Source of the DNA: Anaerolineae bacterium
Lineage (GTDB): Bacteria > Chloroflexota > Anaerolineae > DRVO01
Assembly: GCA_012719195.1 (NCBI GenBank)
Contig: JAAYAV010000336.1
Location: 1-11,808, forward strand
Length of the DNA stretch: 11,808 nt
Direction of reading: 5' to 3'
Position numbers and translations under genes: made by a program. The notes beneath the pieces were generated by a model. That model did not search any database. It had not been told where the DNA came from and saw only the letters and a program-made list of their open reading frames with translations. This document shows, in pieces, positions 10,755 to 11,808 of the stretch (position 1 is the first letter of the stretch; each line of letters begins with the position of its first letter).

Positions 10755-11543
10755 CTAGCAGGTTGCCCGGTCTACATACCTCTCGTACAGCCCGAGCAGT
10801 CGGTCGGCCTTGCCAACCATCTCGCTGCTCTCGAACTGCCCAATCTCGTATAGATGCGCCAGTTCCTCGTACACTCCCGGCAGCCCCAGTATGTCCACCA
10901 ACTGCTCGCAGACCCACTTGTCGTAAGCAATCGGGTAGGTCCGGCGCGAGATGAAGAGCGCCTGTAAGAACTCTCGGCCCGCATCGTACAAGCGATTGAA
11001 GGCCTGGAAGTACAGCCCGCGGCCCGTGAAGTACGGCACATGGTCTATGTTGTTCAGGCCACAGCGCCGAACCAGATCAAGGCGTCGCGCCCGAAGCCGA
11101 TCGTCGTAGTACGGCAACCACTGCGTCTTCAGCCGGCTCAGGTAGTCCGACTGCTCCAGTAAGGGTACGCTGTGCGCCAGGTAGTTGCCGATCTCCAGTT
11201 CGAAGCCATCGGGCCCGCTAGTGTAGTCGTGCTCGCCCGGCAGGAAGACGCCGTCGATGAACTCCACTTCGGCGAAGCCATACCGTGCCAGCTTCGCTCC
11301 CTCGCGGAAGATCGGCTCCGCCCGGTGGTAGTCCTCCCAGCGGCGCTCCAGTGCAGACCGCTCTGTCGCCAGCACCTCCGGCCGCACCAGCACCGCGATG
11401 TCGAGGCAACTGCTGGGCTCGGCCTTCCCGCGCGCACACGAACCCACCTGCAGAACCGCGTCAACGTCTGGCTCGCCGCGAAAGTGGCCGACGATCGCCT
11501 CGGCCGAAAGCCGGTGCAGTTCGCTAGGGTATGCGATCGCCAT
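10755..11543 (-). CDS. Nucleotidyltransferase-fold protein with altered metal-binding motif
   Basis: This 262-residue protein begins with a polymerase-beta-like nucleotidyltransferase domain. The signature is near residues 34-53 (numbered from the ATG): GSCARGKAEPSSCLDIAVLV. In the usual form, GSxARGxxxxxSDxD, two aspartates bind the metal ions. The alignment needs no gap and puts cysteine at the first aspartate (TGC codon) and keeps the second. A hydrophobic strand with acidic residues (AEVEFIDG, about 91-98) could supply the third carboxylate. The C-terminal half is helical and rich in aromatic and arginine residues (FNRLYDAGREFLQALF, then YDKW), resembling the helical partners of small-molecule nucleotidyltransferases. 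It reminds me of DUF4037-type proteins, but I cannot confirm that. The substrate is unknown. The gene lies upstream of carA on the same strand but is separated from it by 101 bases with a strong hairpin, so a shared role is not implied. The fold is fairly secure and the activity uncertain. Confidence 0.75.
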   Translation of the reverse strand: MAIAYPSELHRLSAEAIVGHFRGEPDVDAVLQVGSCARGKAEPSSCLDIAVLVRPEVLATERSALERRWEDYHRAEPIFREGAKLARYGFAEVEFIDGVFLPGEHDYTSGPDGFELEIGNYLAHSVPLLEQSDYLSRLKTQWLPYYDDRLRARRLDLVRRCGLNNIDHVPYFTGRGLYFQAFNRLYDAGREFLQALFISRRTYPIAYDKWVCEQLVDILGLPGVYEELAHLYEIGQFESSEMVGKADRLLGLYERYVDRATC

Positions 11544-11550
11544 CACCCGA

Positions 11551-11556
11551 CCTCCC
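11551..11556 (-). promoter_or_regulatory. Ribosome binding site of the nucleotidyltransferase-fold gene
   Basis: On the minus strand this reads GGGAGG. It lies seven bases from the ATG at 11543-11541 and only four bases from an adjoining GTG at 11546-11544. The spacing favours the ATG, making the protein 262 residues rather than 263. Confidence 0.65.
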
Positions 11557-11600
11557 GGCTCAGTCCAGCCTGGCCGCCCTCGCTCCCGCTAGTTGCCAAA

Positions 11601-11650
11601 GGGCCCACAAGGGGCACCGCCCCTAGAGCGCCTTACCCCGTTGTGGGCCC
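11601..11650 (-). terminator. Long inverted repeat between two genes, possible terminator or leader structure
   Basis: The arm at 11601-11614 (GGGCCCACAAGGGG) pairs with 11636-11650 (CCCCGTTGTGGGCCC), giving 14 base pairs with one extra G at 11640. A second, smaller hairpin inside the loop (GGGGC at 11611-11615 with GCCCC at 11619-11623) would compete for the same GGGG. On the minus strand the stem is followed by only three T, so it is a weak intrinsic terminator candidate. It lies between a stop codon (11701) and the next start (11543), so it may end the upstream transcript or sit in the leader of the downstream one. The rest of the roughly 155-base gap shows no clear promoter. Confidence 0.45.
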
Positions 11651-11663
11651 GTTACGATCGGCT

Positions 11664-11692
11664 CCGGTACTGCCGGCCTCACTGCCGACCGG
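11664..11692 (-). terminator. Possible hairpin just after the partial upstream gene
   Basis: CCGGT (11664-11668) pairs with ACCGG (11688-11692), and inside it CGGC (11674-11677) pairs with GCCG (11684-11687) around a six-base loop. A five-base bulge lies on one side. On the minus strand the structure begins eight bases after the TGA of the upstream gene, which suits a transcript end. No run of U follows, so an intrinsic terminator is not demonstrated. Confidence 0.25.
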
Positions 11693-11700
11693 CCACTATA

Positions 11701-11808
11701 TCACAGCCGCATCTCCATAGCCACCTCGTCGCAGTCCGGGAACTTGGGGCAGTCCAGGCACTCTCCCCAGACCTTGCGGGGCAGCGCGTCCTTCTCCACC
11801 GCCTGGAA
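11701..11808 (-). CDS. C-terminal end of an unrecognised protein with a cysteine cluster (partial)
   Basis: An open frame enters from the right edge and ends at a TGA at 11703-11701, giving 35 residues and no start. The visible tail holds the cysteine cluster ECLDCPKFPDC, spaced C-x2-C-x5-C, followed by an acidic, methionine-containing end (DEVAMEMRL). Such spacing is compatible with a zinc or iron-sulfur site, but three cysteines alone do not establish one and I do not recognise the family. The codons are GC-rich at third positions, as in the neighbouring genes, and the frame is uninterrupted, which is the main evidence that it is coding. It runs in the same direction as the downstream genes but is separated from the next start by about 155 bases with hairpins, so it probably belongs to a different transcript. 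Confidence 0.55.
   Translation of the reverse strand, partial: FQAVEKDALPRKVWGECLDCPKFPDCDEVAMEMRL

Noticed and set aside
11547..11700. T-box-like leader, suggested by GGGGCGGTGCC followed by a stem on the minus strand
   Set aside because: The match to the T-box core (AGGGTGGNACCGCG) is poor, the gap is shorter than usual leaders, no specifier stem is evident, and the downstream gene is not an amino-acid gene.

Overview
The window is GC-rich bacterial chromosome, densely packed, with every supportable gene on the minus strand, so transcription runs from right to left. It carries no rRNA, tRNA, insertion sequence, phage gene or CRISPR array that I can see. Base composition, GTG and TTG starts, strong GGAGG-type ribosome sites and a long biosynthetic gene cluster suggest a high-GC bacterium, perhaps from an uncultured lineage such as Chloroflexota or Armatimonadota. 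That placement is a guess, and nothing here fixes the phylum.

In transcription order, the right edge holds the last 35 codons of an unrecognised protein with a cysteine cluster (stop at 11701). A gap of about 155 bases containing two inverted repeats follows. Next is a nucleotidyltransferase-fold protein (10755-11543) in which a cysteine replaces the first metal-binding aspartate. A GC-rich hairpin (10723-10747) separates it from carA (9508-10653, TTG start) and carB (6182-9448), the two subunits of carbamoyl-phosphate synthase. Then come a TPR protein with a hydrophobic C-terminal tail (5130-6164), argG (3802-5061), argJ (2568-3788), a Gfo/Idh/MocA-family oxidoreductase (1484-2476) and argH (58-1467).

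The recognisable core is arginine biosynthesis. CarAB makes carbamoyl phosphate for citrulline and pyrimidines. ArgJ recycles the acetyl group from N-acetylornithine to glutamate, releasing ornithine. ArgG and ArgH convert citrulline plus aspartate to arginine plus fumarate. The genes argB, argC, argD and argF are absent from the window and must lie elsewhere. CarB keeps the residues known from E. coli to bind ornithine and UMP, so it probably answers to both pathways.

Spacings of 13-17 bases at carB/TPR, argG/argJ and oxidoreductase/argH, and 59-91 bases at the other junctions, fit one operon from carA to argH. The TPR protein and the oxidoreductase are unexpected passengers inside it. I found no clear novel system. 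The most notable points are these two passengers, the altered nucleotidyltransferase active site, and the structured intergenic regions.
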